Shown here one piece after another: positions 16,698 through 24,728 of a DNA stretch of 64,000 bases (positions are counted from its first letter, which is position 1; each line of letters opens with the position of its first letter). The notes under the pieces are model-generated. The model saw only the letters and a list, made by a program, of their open reading frames with translations, had not been told where the DNA came from and searched no databases. Location of the stretch: the NCBI RefSeq assembly GCF_038452265.1, contig NZ_CP151842.1, positions 434,001-498,000 on the forward strand, written 5' to 3'. Both the position numbers and the translations under genes were made by a program. The DNA comes from Vibrio diazotrophicus (GTDB lineage Bacteria; Pseudomonadota; Gammaproteobacteria; Enterobacterales; Vibrionaceae).

Positions 16698-18017
16698 ATG
16701 GCACGTTTCTTCCAACCGAAAAAGCGCAGCGCTTTAGAGACTAAACATCAAGCAGTGAGCGTTCAGAAGCTCGACCATTTAGGCGCAGGTATTGCCTATC
16801 TGGATAAGAAACCCGTCTTTATCGATGGCGCATTAGCGGATGAAGAAGTGCTAATTCAGCTGACGGAAAGTAAAAGTAAGTTTGCACGCGCAAAGCTGAT
16901 TAAAGTGCTTAAGCCAAGCCAGCAGCGCACTGTACCTTTCTGTCCTCATTATGCTCAGTGCGGTGGTTGTGATTTGCAGCATCTGTCGCGTGACGCTCAG
17001 ATTGAACATAAGCAGCAAACCCTGAGCCAGTTGATGACTAAATTCGCAGGCCAGGAACTTGCGCTTTCCGCTCCGGTTTCTGGTGTCGATAAAGGCTACC
17101 GTCGTCGTGCACGTATCAGCATTATGTGGGATAAGAAAAGCCAGCAACTTCAGTTCGGTTTTCGCCGTAAGCAGAGTAAAGAGATTGTCACCGTGACGGA
17201 TTGCGCTGTGCTAGAACCCAGCTTAAATGCGTTGTTACCGGAACTGAAATCTCTGCTCAGTGTCTTTAAAAAGCCTGACCAGCTTGGTCACGTTGAACTG
17301 GTGAAAGGCGACAATACGTCGGTATTGGTGCTGCGTCATTTATCACCTTTAGCGGATAAAGATCTTGCTGCGCTAAAAGAATTCGCGCAGCAGCATCAGT
17401 TAACCCTTTATGTTATGCCGAATGCTAATCAATTGGATAAAGTGCTGGGTGAGCAGGCTTACTATCAAGAAGTGGACGTCACTATCCCGTTTCTGCCAAG
17501 CAACTTTATTCAGGTAAACCAGCAGGTTAACCAAGAAATGGTTGAACAGGCGCTTGAGTGGTTGGACGTTCAAAAAGACGATCGTGTGTTAGATTTGTTC
17601 TGCGGTTTAGGTAACTTCAGCCTGCCGTTAGCAAAGTTAGCCGATAAAGTTGTCGGAATTGAAGGTGTCGATGAAATGGTGGAGATTGCGAAAAGCAATG
17701 CTCTGCACAACAAGATTACGAATGTTGAATTTTATCAGGCAAATCTTGAACAAGAGTTCGCAGGGGAAATCTGGGCACAGCAGCAGTTTAATAAGGTTCT
17801 GCTTGATCCTGCACGTGCAGGCGCGGTAGGTATTGTTGACCAACTTGCCAGTTTAGGTGCTGAGCGAGTTGTGTATGTTTCGTGTAATCCTGCTACGCTT
17901 GCTCGTGATAGCCAAAGCTTACTTGAGCAGGGATATCAGCTGAAAAAACTCGGTATGTTGGATATGTTCCCACATACCAGCCATTTAGAATCAATGGCTC
18001 TATTTGTAAAAATATAG
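16698..18017 (+). CDS. rlmD: 23S rRNA (uracil-1939-C5)-methyltransferase
   Basis: SAM-dependent rRNA methyltransferase of 439 residues (RumA). The N-terminal TRAM domain spans about residues 17-75. An Fe-S cluster site is visible as CPHYAQCGGC with a further cysteine in the TDCAV segment. The SAM-binding motif DLFCGLGNFSLPLA and the catalytic cysteine in VSCNPATLARD are intact. It is divergent from barA and upstream of relA, as in E. coli. Confidence 0.97.
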   Translation: MARFFQPKKRSALETKHQAVSVQKLDHLGAGIAYLDKKPVFIDGALADEEVLIQLTESKSKFARAKLIKVLKPSQQRTVPFCPHYAQCGGCDLQHLSRDAQIEHKQQTLSQLMTKFAGQELALSAPVSGVDKGYRRRARISIMWDKKSQQLQFGFRRKQSKEIVTVTDCAVLEPSLNALLPELKSLLSVFKKPDQLGHVELVKGDNTSVLVLRHLSPLADKDLAALKEFAQQHQLTLYVMPNANQLDKVLGEQAYYQEVDVTIPFLPSNFIQVNQQVNQEMVEQALEWLDVQKDDRVLDLFCGLGNFSLPLAKLADKVVGIEGVDEMVEIAKSNALHNKITNVEFYQANLEQEFAGEIWAQQQFNKVLLDPARAGAVGIVDQLASLGAERVVYVSCNPATLARDSQSLLEQGYQLKKLGMLDMFPHTSHLESMALFVKI

Positions 18018-18060
18018 CTATTTGTAAACAGTAAAAGTAAAAAAGCAAAAGTGTAAAACT

Positions 18061-18092
18061 TGGTTAGGTAACGGACTTCCGTTGTCTAACCA
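18061..18092 (+). promoter_or_regulatory. Long hairpin in the rlmD-relA interval / relA leader
   Basis: TGGTTAG (18061-18067) pairs with CTAACCA (18086-18092), and AACGG pairs with CCGTT around an ACTT loop. The GT/GT bases between them can form G-U wobbles as RNA on the plus strand, giving a nearly continuous 14-bp stem. No T tract follows, so it is not a classical terminator. It ends 41 bases before the relA start. Confidence 0.6.
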
Positions 18093-18133
18093 GAGTAGAA
18101 TAGCTCGCAAATTATAAGAATTAGGATAAAAAG

Positions 18134-20356
18134 ATGGTCGCGGTACGTAGCGCACACTTAAACCCAGACGAACAGTTTGAGCTAGAAAAGTGGATTTCTA
18201 GTTTACGGCAAGACCCAAAAACAGCGGCAAAGCTTACAGAGGTGTATCACCAATGTGAGCAATTCTTGGTGGGCAATTCTAAAGGCCCGCTATTGTTGTG
18301 GCGTGGCCGCGAAATGATCGAAATTCTGATCACTTTATCGATGGACCGCCCAACGTTGGTGGCAGCGTTGTTGTTCCCAATTGCGACCAGTGGCTTAGTG
18401 GATCGCGAAGAAGTCGAAGAACATTACGGTAAAGAGATCATTAAATTAATTGCTGGCGTCGAAGAGATGGCAGCGATTGGTCAACTGAATATCACCATGC
18501 AAGGCAGTGAAGCGTCAGCACAAGTCGATAACGTACGTCGTATGTTGCTGGCGATGGTCGACGACTTCCGTTGCGTGGTTATCAAGCTTGCAGAGCGAAT
18601 CTGCAACCTTCGTGAAGTGAAAGATCAACCGGACGAAGTTCGTCGTTCAGCGGCAAAAGAGTGTGCTAACATCTATGCACCACTGGCGAACCGATTAGGT
18701 ATCGGTCAGCTGAAGTGGGAAATCGAAGACTACGCATTCCGCTACCAACAACCCGACACTTATAAACAGATCGCGAAACAGCTGTCTGAGCGTCGTATCG
18801 TTCGCGAACAGTACATCCGTGACTTTGTGGATAACTTAAGCGCGGAAATGAAAGCGGCGAATATCAATGCTGAAGTCAGCGGTCGTCCGAAGCACATTTA
18901 CAGTATCTGGCGCAAAATGCAGAAGAAGAATCTGGCATTTGATGAGCTGTTTGATGTGCGCGCAGTGCGTATCATCGCGGATAAGCTGCAAGACTGTTAT
19001 GCGGCGCTTGGTGTGGTTCATACCCAGTTTAAGCATTTGCCGAGCGAGTTTGATGATTATGTCGCAAACCCGAAACCGAACGGGTATCAGTCGATTCATA
19101 CGGTGATTCTTGGCCCTGAAGGCAAAACCATTGAGATTCAGATCCGCACTAAGCAGATGCATGAAGAATCTGAACTTGGGGTTGCTGCGCACTGGAAATA
19201 TAAAGAAGGCGCAAGCAGTGGCCGCAGTGGTTACGACGAGAAAATTACTTGGCTGCGTAAACTGATTGATTGGCAAGAAGAGATGTCTGACTCCGGCGAG
19301 ATGTTGGATGAACTTCGCAGCCAAGTATTTGACGACCGCGTTTACGCCTTTACACCGCGTGGGGATGTTGTCGACCTGCCAATGGGAGCAACGCCACTGG
19401 ATTTCGCATACCACATTCACTCTGAAGTGGGGCATCGCTGTATCGGTGCCAAAGTAGGTGGGCGTATTGTGCCATTCACCCACAAACTTCAAATGGGTGA
19501 CCAAGTCGAAATTATCACAGCGAAAGAACCTAACCCGTCACGTGACTGGCTAAACCCTGCAACGGGCTTTGTTCATTCTGGCCGTGCTCGTGCGAAGATC
19601 AATGCTTGGTTCCGTAAACAGAGCCGTGAGAAAAACCTTGAAGCTGGACGCGAAATTCTAGAAACAGAGTTAGCTAAAATCGGTGCGACGCTCAAAGATG
19701 CGGAGCAATATGCTCTGAAACGTTTTAACGTTAACAGTGCTGACGAACTTTATGTCGGTGTTGGTAGTGGCGATTTACGTATTAACCAGATCGTTAACCA
19801 CATCAATGCGCTAGTGAATAAGCCGACGGCGGAAGAAGAAGACAAACTGGTACTTGAGAAGCTCAAGGGAGATGAGTCGAAATCCGCAACTCTTCATCGT
19901 CCGCAAAAAGATGCCGTCGTGGTTGAAGGCGTCGATAACCTGATGACCCATCTAGCGCGTTGTTGTCAGCCGATTCCGGGTGATGAAATCAAAGGTTATA
20001 TCACTCAAGGTCGGGGCATTTCGGTACACAGAAGCGACTGTGAGCAGTTGGAAGAACTGAGTCACCACGCACCAGAACGTATTATTGATACCGTTTGGGG
20101 GGCTGGATTTATGGGTTCTTACATCCTGACCTTACGAGTGGAAGCGATGGAGCGCGTGGGCTTGCTAAAAGATATTACTAGTCTGCTGGCGAACGAGAAG
20201 GTGAAAGTACTTACCATGAAGAGCCGTAGTGACTACAAACGTCAAATCGTGATCATGGATTTCGAGCTAGAGGTTAACAACATCGAAATTTTGGCTCGTG
20301 TGTCTAAGCGACTAGAACAAGTGAAAGACGTTATGCTCGTCAAACGCCTTGGCTAG
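18134..20356 (+). CDS. relA: GTP pyrophosphokinase RelA (ppGpp synthetase I)
   Basis: Ribosome-associated (p)ppGpp synthetase of 740 residues that triggers the stringent response on amino acid starvation. The N-terminal hydrolase-like domain lacks the HD pair: the position reads LLFPIATSG, as in monofunctional RelA. The synthetase domain includes RPKHIYSIWRKM, the EFDDY acidic motif and NPKPNGYQSIHT. TGS (about 405-470), the CCQP zinc-finger-like region and a C-terminal ACT domain follow. An AGGA ribosome site precedes the ATG. MazG, encoded next, is known to affect ppGpp levels in E. coli. Confidence 0.98.
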   Translation: MVAVRSAHLNPDEQFELEKWISSLRQDPKTAAKLTEVYHQCEQFLVGNSKGPLLLWRGREMIEILITLSMDRPTLVAALLFPIATSGLVDREEVEEHYGKEIIKLIAGVEEMAAIGQLNITMQGSEASAQVDNVRRMLLAMVDDFRCVVIKLAERICNLREVKDQPDEVRRSAAKECANIYAPLANRLGIGQLKWEIEDYAFRYQQPDTYKQIAKQLSERRIVREQYIRDFVDNLSAEMKAANINAEVSGRPKHIYSIWRKMQKKNLAFDELFDVRAVRIIADKLQDCYAALGVVHTQFKHLPSEFDDYVANPKPNGYQSIHTVILGPEGKTIEIQIRTKQMHEESELGVAAHWKYKEGASSGRSGYDEKITWLRKLIDWQEEMSDSGEMLDELRSQVFDDRVYAFTPRGDVVDLPMGATPLDFAYHIHSEVGHRCIGAKVGGRIVPFTHKLQMGDQVEIITAKEPNPSRDWLNPATGFVHSGRARAKINAWFRKQSREKNLEAGREILETELAKIGATLKDAEQYALKRFNVNSADELYVGVGSGDLRINQIVNHINALVNKPTAEEEDKLVLEKLKGDESKSATLHRPQKDAVVVEGVDNLMTHLARCCQPIPGDEIKGYITQGRGISVHRSDCEQLEELSHHAPERIIDTVWGAGFMGSYILTLRVEAMERVGLLKDITSLLANEKVKVLTMKSRSDYKRQIVIMDFELEVNNIEILARVSKRLEQVKDVMLVKRLG

Positions 20357-20378
20357 CTCTAAATAACAGATTGAAATG

Positions 20379-20408
20379 AAAGGTAAGTGGTTCGCCACTT
20401 ACCTTTTT
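20379..20408 (+). terminator. Intrinsic terminator after relA
   Basis: A 12-bp stem AAAGGTAAGTGG paired with CCACTTACCTTT, closed by a stable TTCG tetraloop and followed by a T-rich run. It separates relA from mazG, so mazG probably has its own promoter or depends on read-through. Confidence 0.88.
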
Positions 20409-20463
20409 CTTTTCTATCTCTAAACCACTGGTTTTTCTGGTGGATATTTATAAGGAAACAGAT

Positions 20464-21267
20464 ATGAGTCATCCAATCGAGCAGTTAGTCGACATTATGG
20501 CGAAATTGCGTGACCCGGAAACAGGGTGTCTTTGGGATAAGAAGCAGACCTTTGAAAGCGTTGTTCCATATACCATTGAAGAAACCTATGAAGTGGTAGA
20601 TGCCATTCACAATCAAGATTGGCCCAATTTAAAAGAAGAGCTGGGTGACTTACTGTTTCAGGTGATTTTCTACAGTCAGATGGCTCAGGAACAAGGGTTA
20701 TTCGATTTTCGCGATGTAGTGGAGACGGTGAATGAAAAGCTGACTCGCCGTCATCCTCATGTTTTTTCAGATGCAAAATTTGCTGATGAAGCAGAACTGA
20801 ATGCCAATTGGGAAAAGGAAAAATCCCTCGAAAAAGCCCAAGTAGGCAAAAGCGAGCAAAGTATTCTAGACTCTATACCACAATCGCTACCAGCGTTATC
20901 GCGAGCGAATAAGATTCAAAAAAAATGCGCAAAATACGGATTCGACTGGGAGACTTTAGGTCCGGTTGTAGACAAAGTGCATGAAGAAATTGAAGAAGTG
21001 GTTGCCGAAGCCATCAATATCGATGTTGATGAGTCGAGAGTTGAAGAGGAGCTGGGGGATTTGCTGTTTGCCACGGTGAATTTAGTTCGTCATCTCAAGA
21101 AAGATCCTGAGGTCGCTCTTACCAAGGCTAACCGTAAATTTGTAAAGCGTTTTCAAGGTGTTGAGGCTCAAGTAAGAGAGCAGAATAAAACCTTGACGGA
21201 CTTTTCATTGCAAGAGTTAGATGGCATGTGGGAGCGAGTAAAAAGACGGGAAAAAGGTCTAGAGTGA
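20464..21267 (+). CDS. mazG: Nucleoside triphosphate pyrophosphohydrolase MazG
   Basis: Two tandem MazG domains in 267 residues, hydrolysing NTPs and dNTPs to monophosphates. Each repeat shows the metal-binding EExxE...EExxD pattern: EETYEVVDAI and EELGDLLFQV in the first, EEIEEVVAEA and EELGDLLFAT in the second. I choose the ATG at 20464 with AAGGA seven bases before it; an in-frame GTG at 20440 is weaker. No mazEF lies upstream here, unlike E. coli, where mazEF sits between relA and mazG. Confidence 0.95.
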   Translation: MSHPIEQLVDIMAKLRDPETGCLWDKKQTFESVVPYTIEETYEVVDAIHNQDWPNLKEELGDLLFQVIFYSQMAQEQGLFDFRDVVETVNEKLTRRHPHVFSDAKFADEAELNANWEKEKSLEKAQVGKSEQSILDSIPQSLPALSRANKIQKKCAKYGFDWETLGPVVDKVHEEIEEVVAEAINIDVDESRVEEELGDLLFATVNLVRHLKKDPEVALTKANRKFVKRFQGVEAQVREQNKTLTDFSLQELDGMWERVKRREKGLE

Positions 21268-21371
21268 AGCCCTGAATATGGGCTTTTGAGACAAAATTAA
21301 CCCAATTAAATTACTTTGTTTGCATTCTGCGATATGGCTATTTGATTTGAAGCAAAAAATTAAAAACTGAG

Positions 21372-21416
21372 TGTGATAGATTTCACGTTGTGGCGGTAAT
21401 TGGGTTCTGGTATAGT
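21372..21416 (+). promoter_or_regulatory. Predicted pyrG promoter with overlapping CRP site
   Basis: TGTGATAGATTTCACG (21372-21387) matches the CRP palindrome TGTGA-N6-TCACA at nine of ten core bases. It abuts a possible -35 TTGTGG (21388-21393). After 17 bases comes an extended -10, TG-G-TATAGT (21408-21416). The expected start of transcription is near 21423, which centres the CRP site at about -43, close to the class II position of -41.5. The prediction is by consensus only. Confidence 0.6.
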
Positions 21417-21471
21417 TTTGTCCCGTCCAGAAGAAATCCATTTCCCTCATTCAACCAATTTCAGGTTAAAC

Positions 21472-23112
21472 ATGACGACAAATTATATTTTTGTTACTGG
21501 CGGGGTTGTATCCTCACTAGGTAAAGGTATTGCAGCAGCATCGCTTGCGGCTATTTTAGAAGCTCGTGGTCTTAAAGTGACTATGATGAAGCTTGACCCT
21601 TACATCAACGTTGATCCAGGCACAATGAGCCCTACTCAACACGGTGAAGTGTTTGTCACGGAAGATGGCGCTGAAACAGACCTTGACCTTGGTCACTACG
21701 AACGCTTTATTCGTACTAAGATGACCAAGCGCAATAACTTTACTGCTGGTCGTGTTTATGCTGACGTTTTACGTAAAGAGCGTCGTGGCGATTACCTAGG
21801 TGCAACCATTCAGGTTATCCCGCACATCACTAACGCTATCAAAGACCGTGTAATCGCGGGCTCCGAAGGTCACGATGTGGCTATCGTTGAGGTTGGTGGC
21901 ACAGTTGGTGATATCGAATCTCTACCATTCATGGAAGCGATTCGTCAGTTGGCAATCGAAGTAGGTCGTGAACACGCAATGTTCATGCATTTGACTCTAG
22001 TACCTTACCTTGCTGCGGCAGGTGAAGTGAAAACTAAGCCAACTCAACACTCTGTAAAAGAACTGCTATCTATCGGTATTCAGCCAGACATCCTAGTATG
22101 TCGTAGCGACCGTATGATCCCAGCAAACGAGCGTAAGAAGATTGCACTTTTCTGTAACGTTTCTGAGAAAGCAGTAATTTCAATGAAGGACGTAGATTCT
22201 ATCTACAAGATCCCTCAATTGGTTAAATCTCAAGGCTTGGATGATTTAGTTTGTGCTCGTTTCGGTATCAATGCTCCTGAAGCTGATCTGTCAGAATGGG
22301 AACAAGTTATTTACGAAGAAGCGAATCCAACGGGTGAAGTCACCATTGGTATGGTTGGTAAGTACATTGAACTACCAGACGCTTACAAATCGGTAAACGA
22401 AGCACTGAAACATGCTGGCCTAAAAAATCGTTTGAATGTAACGATTAAATATGTAGATTCTCAAGACGTAGAAACTCGTGGTTTCGAAGTTCTGCATGGT
22501 CTTGATGCAATCTTGGTTCCGGGTGGCTTTGGTGACCGTGGTATTGAAGGCAAGATTATGGCTGCTCAATATGCACGTGAAAACAAGGTTCCTTACCTAG
22601 GTATCTGTCTAGGTATGCAAGTAGCGCTTATTGAGTTCGCTCGTAACGTTGCTGGTATGGAAGGTGCACATTCAACAGAATTTAACAAAAACACTAAGTA
22701 CCCTGTGGTAGGTTTGATTACTGAATGGGTAGATAGTGAAGGTAACGTTGAAGAGCGTACAGAGACTTCTGATCTTGGCGGCACAATGCGCCTAGGTTCT
22801 CAGTTATGCCACCTAGAAAAAGGTACTAAAGCTTACCAACTATACGGTAGCGCGACGATCCATGAACGTCACCGTCACCGTTATGAAGTAAACAACAATC
22901 TTCGTCCGCAGATTGAAAAAGCTGGCCTAAAAGTATCAGGCTTATCTGCTGACAAGAAATTGGTTGAAGTGATTGAGAACCCTGCTCACCCATGGTTTGT
23001 AGCAGCGCAGTTCCACCCAGAATTCACATCAACCCCTCGTGATGGTCACCCATTATTTGCTGGTTTCGTGAAAGCAGCGGGTGAGTTCCAACGCGGTGAA
23101 TCTGAGAAGTAA
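21472..23112 (+). CDS. pyrG: CTP synthase
   Basis: Glutamine-dependent CTP synthase of 546 residues making CTP from UTP. The N-terminal amidoligase domain has GGVVSSLGKG and the C-terminal class I amidotransferase has nucleophile Cys379 in GICLGMQ, the same number as in E. coli, plus the FHPEF histidine-glutamate motif near the end. The start at 21472 has AGG six bases upstream; a TTG 24 codons earlier lies within the predicted promoter and is rejected. eno follows after 80 bases. Confidence 0.98.
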   Translation: MTTNYIFVTGGVVSSLGKGIAAASLAAILEARGLKVTMMKLDPYINVDPGTMSPTQHGEVFVTEDGAETDLDLGHYERFIRTKMTKRNNFTAGRVYADVLRKERRGDYLGATIQVIPHITNAIKDRVIAGSEGHDVAIVEVGGTVGDIESLPFMEAIRQLAIEVGREHAMFMHLTLVPYLAAAGEVKTKPTQHSVKELLSIGIQPDILVCRSDRMIPANERKKIALFCNVSEKAVISMKDVDSIYKIPQLVKSQGLDDLVCARFGINAPEADLSEWEQVIYEEANPTGEVTIGMVGKYIELPDAYKSVNEALKHAGLKNRLNVTIKYVDSQDVETRGFEVLHGLDAILVPGGFGDRGIEGKIMAAQYARENKVPYLGICLGMQVALIEFARNVAGMEGAHSTEFNKNTKYPVVGLITEWVDSEGNVEERTETSDLGGTMRLGSQLCHLEKGTKAYQLYGSATIHERHRHRYEVNNNLRPQIEKAGLKVSGLSADKKLVEVIENPAHPWFVAAQFHPEFTSTPRDGHPLFAGFVKAAGEFQRGESEK

Positions 23113-23121
23113 CAAGGATAC

Positions 23122-23151
23122 GGACAGTTGCTTTAAGTTGTGCAGCTGTCC
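23122..23151 (+). terminator. Intercistronic hairpin between pyrG and eno
   Basis: A 10-bp stem GGACAGTTGC / GCAGCTGTCC with one G-U pair and a 10-base loop, followed by TTTATAGTTTT. It could act as a partial terminator or mRNA processing site, letting eno be expressed at a different level from pyrG. Confidence 0.5.
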
Positions 23152-23192
23152 TTTATAGTTTTGACATTTAAATTCAACGAGAGGAAACATTA

Positions 23193-24494
23193 ATGTCTAA
23201 GATCGTTAAAGTTCTAGGTCGTGAAATCATCGACTCACGTGGTAACCCAACTGTAGAAGCTGAAGTACACCTAGAAGGCGGTTTCGTTGGTATGGCGGCA
23301 GCTCCATCTGGCGCATCTACTGGTTCTCGTGAAGCTCTTGAGCTACGCGATGGCGACAAATCACGTTTCCTAGGTAAAGGTGTTCTTAAAGCAATCGCTG
23401 CTGTAAATGGTCCTATCGCTGACGCTCTAGTTGGTAAAGATGCTAAAGACCAAGCTGCTATTGACCAAATCATGATCGACCTAGATGGTACTGAAAACAA
23501 ATCTAACTTCGGTGCTAACGCAATCCTAGCTGTATCTCTAGCAAACGCTAAAGCAGCAGCAGCAGCTAAAGGCATGCCTCTATACGAGCACATCGCTGAG
23601 CTAAACGGCACTGCAGGTCAATTCTCTATGCCTCTACCAATGATGAACATCATCAACGGTGGTGAGCACGCAGATAACAACGTTGATATCCAAGAATTCA
23701 TGATTCAACCAGTTGGTGCTGCAACTCTTAAAGAAGCTGTACGCATGGGTGCGGAAGTATTCCACAACCTAGCTAAAGTTCTTAAGTCTAAAGGTTACAA
23801 CACTGCTGTTGGTGACGAAGGTGGTTTCGCTCCTAACCTAAAATCTAACGCTGAAGCGCTAGAAGTTATCGCAGAAGCAGTTGCTGCTGCTGGTTACGTT
23901 CTAGGTAAAGACATCACTCTAGCTATGGACTGTGCAGCATCTGAGTTCTACGACAAAGACGCTGGCATCTACAACATGAAAGGCGAAGGTAAAACTTTCT
24001 CTTCTGAAGAGTTCAACCACTACCTAGCTGGTCTAGTTGAGAAATTCCCTATCGTTTCTATCGAAGATGGTCTAGACGAGTCTGATTGGGATGGTTTCGC
24101 ACACCAAACTCAACTTCTAGGCGACAAGATCCAACTTGTTGGTGACGATCTATTCGTAACTAACACTAAGATTCTTGCTCAAGGTATCGAGAAAGGCATT
24201 GCTAACTCTATCCTAATCAAGTTCAACCAAATCGGTTCTCTAACTGAGACTCTAGCTGCAATCAAGATGGCTAAAGACGCAGGTTACACAGCAGTAATCT
24301 CTCACCGTTCTGGCGAAACTGAAGATGCAACTATCGCTGACCTAGCGGTAGGTACAGCTGCAGGTCAAATCAAAACTGGTTCTATGAGCCGTTCTGACCG
24401 TGTTGCTAAGTACAACCAACTTATCCGTATCGAAGAAGCGCTAGCTGGTCGTGCTCCTTTCAACGGTCTTAAAGAAGTTAAAGGCCAAGCTTAA
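23193..24494 (+). CDS. eno: Enolase
   Basis: Glycolytic enzyme interconverting 2-phosphoglycerate and phosphoenolpyruvate; also a structural partner of the RNase E degradosome. The 433-residue protein has the N-terminal SRGNPTVEAEV segment, the catalytic GDEGGFAPNL region, metal ligands in SIEDGLDE and GDDLFVTN, and the ILIKFNQIGSLTE signature. Codon use is strongly biased (frequent CTA for leucine, GCT for alanine, GGT for glycine), as expected for a highly expressed gene. A good GAGAGGAAA ribosome site is present. Confidence 0.99.
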   Translation: MSKIVKVLGREIIDSRGNPTVEAEVHLEGGFVGMAAAPSGASTGSREALELRDGDKSRFLGKGVLKAIAAVNGPIADALVGKDAKDQAAIDQIMIDLDGTENKSNFGANAILAVSLANAKAAAAAKGMPLYEHIAELNGTAGQFSMPLPMMNIINGGEHADNNVDIQEFMIQPVGAATLKEAVRMGAEVFHNLAKVLKSKGYNTAVGDEGGFAPNLKSNAEALEVIAEAVAAAGYVLGKDITLAMDCAASEFYDKDAGIYNMKGEGKTFSSEEFNHYLAGLVEKFPIVSIEDGLDESDWDGFAHQTQLLGDKIQLVGDDLFVTNTKILAQGIEKGIANSILIKFNQIGSLTETLAAIKMAKDAGYTAVISHRSGETEDATIADLAVGTAAGQIKTGSMSRSDRVAKYNQLIRIEEALAGRAPFNGLKEVKGQA

Positions 24495-24524
24495 TTATTA
24501 GCTTAGCTTTATAGTTCTTTATAA

Positions 24525-24552
24525 ATACCTCGCTTAGGCGAGGTATTTTTTT
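24525..24552 (+). terminator. Intrinsic terminator after eno
   Basis: Perfect 9-bp stem ATACCTCGC / GCGAGGTAT with a TTAG loop and a run of seven T residues, 30 bases after the eno stop. Confidence 0.95.
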
Positions 24553-24608
24553 GCGTAAAGAAAAGTAAGGTTGGATTCAAAACAGGATTGATTCCACAAA
24601 GCGCTCAA

Positions 24609-24639
24609 GACTTCCCTGTGCGCTTAGACAAGGGAAGTC
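24609..24639. repeat. Inverted repeat between eno and cca
   Basis: GACTTCCCT (24609-24617) and its exact complement AGGGAAGTC (24631-24639) are separated by 13 bases. There is no T tract on either strand. It sits in the 234-base space between two convergent genes, 90 bases from the end of cca. It could be a cca 3' mRNA stem or a protein site. Confidence 0.5.
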
Positions 24640-24728
24640 ATGCCCTTGTAAATTTGTTCCATCAAACCTGTCTTGAAAATTAACTTCTTTTGGTAAATAA
24701 GATTAGGGATACTCATTCCCTGTTTCGA

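Noticed and set aside
18836..19504. Minus-strand open frame of 222 codons inside relA
   Set aside because: Long but antisense to the conserved synthetase domain, with odd composition and no family resemblance; a codon-bias artefact.
23174..23611. Minus-strand open frame of 145 codons over the start of eno
   Set aside because: Low-complexity alanine-, serine- and arginine-rich product produced by the strong codon bias of eno; not a gene.
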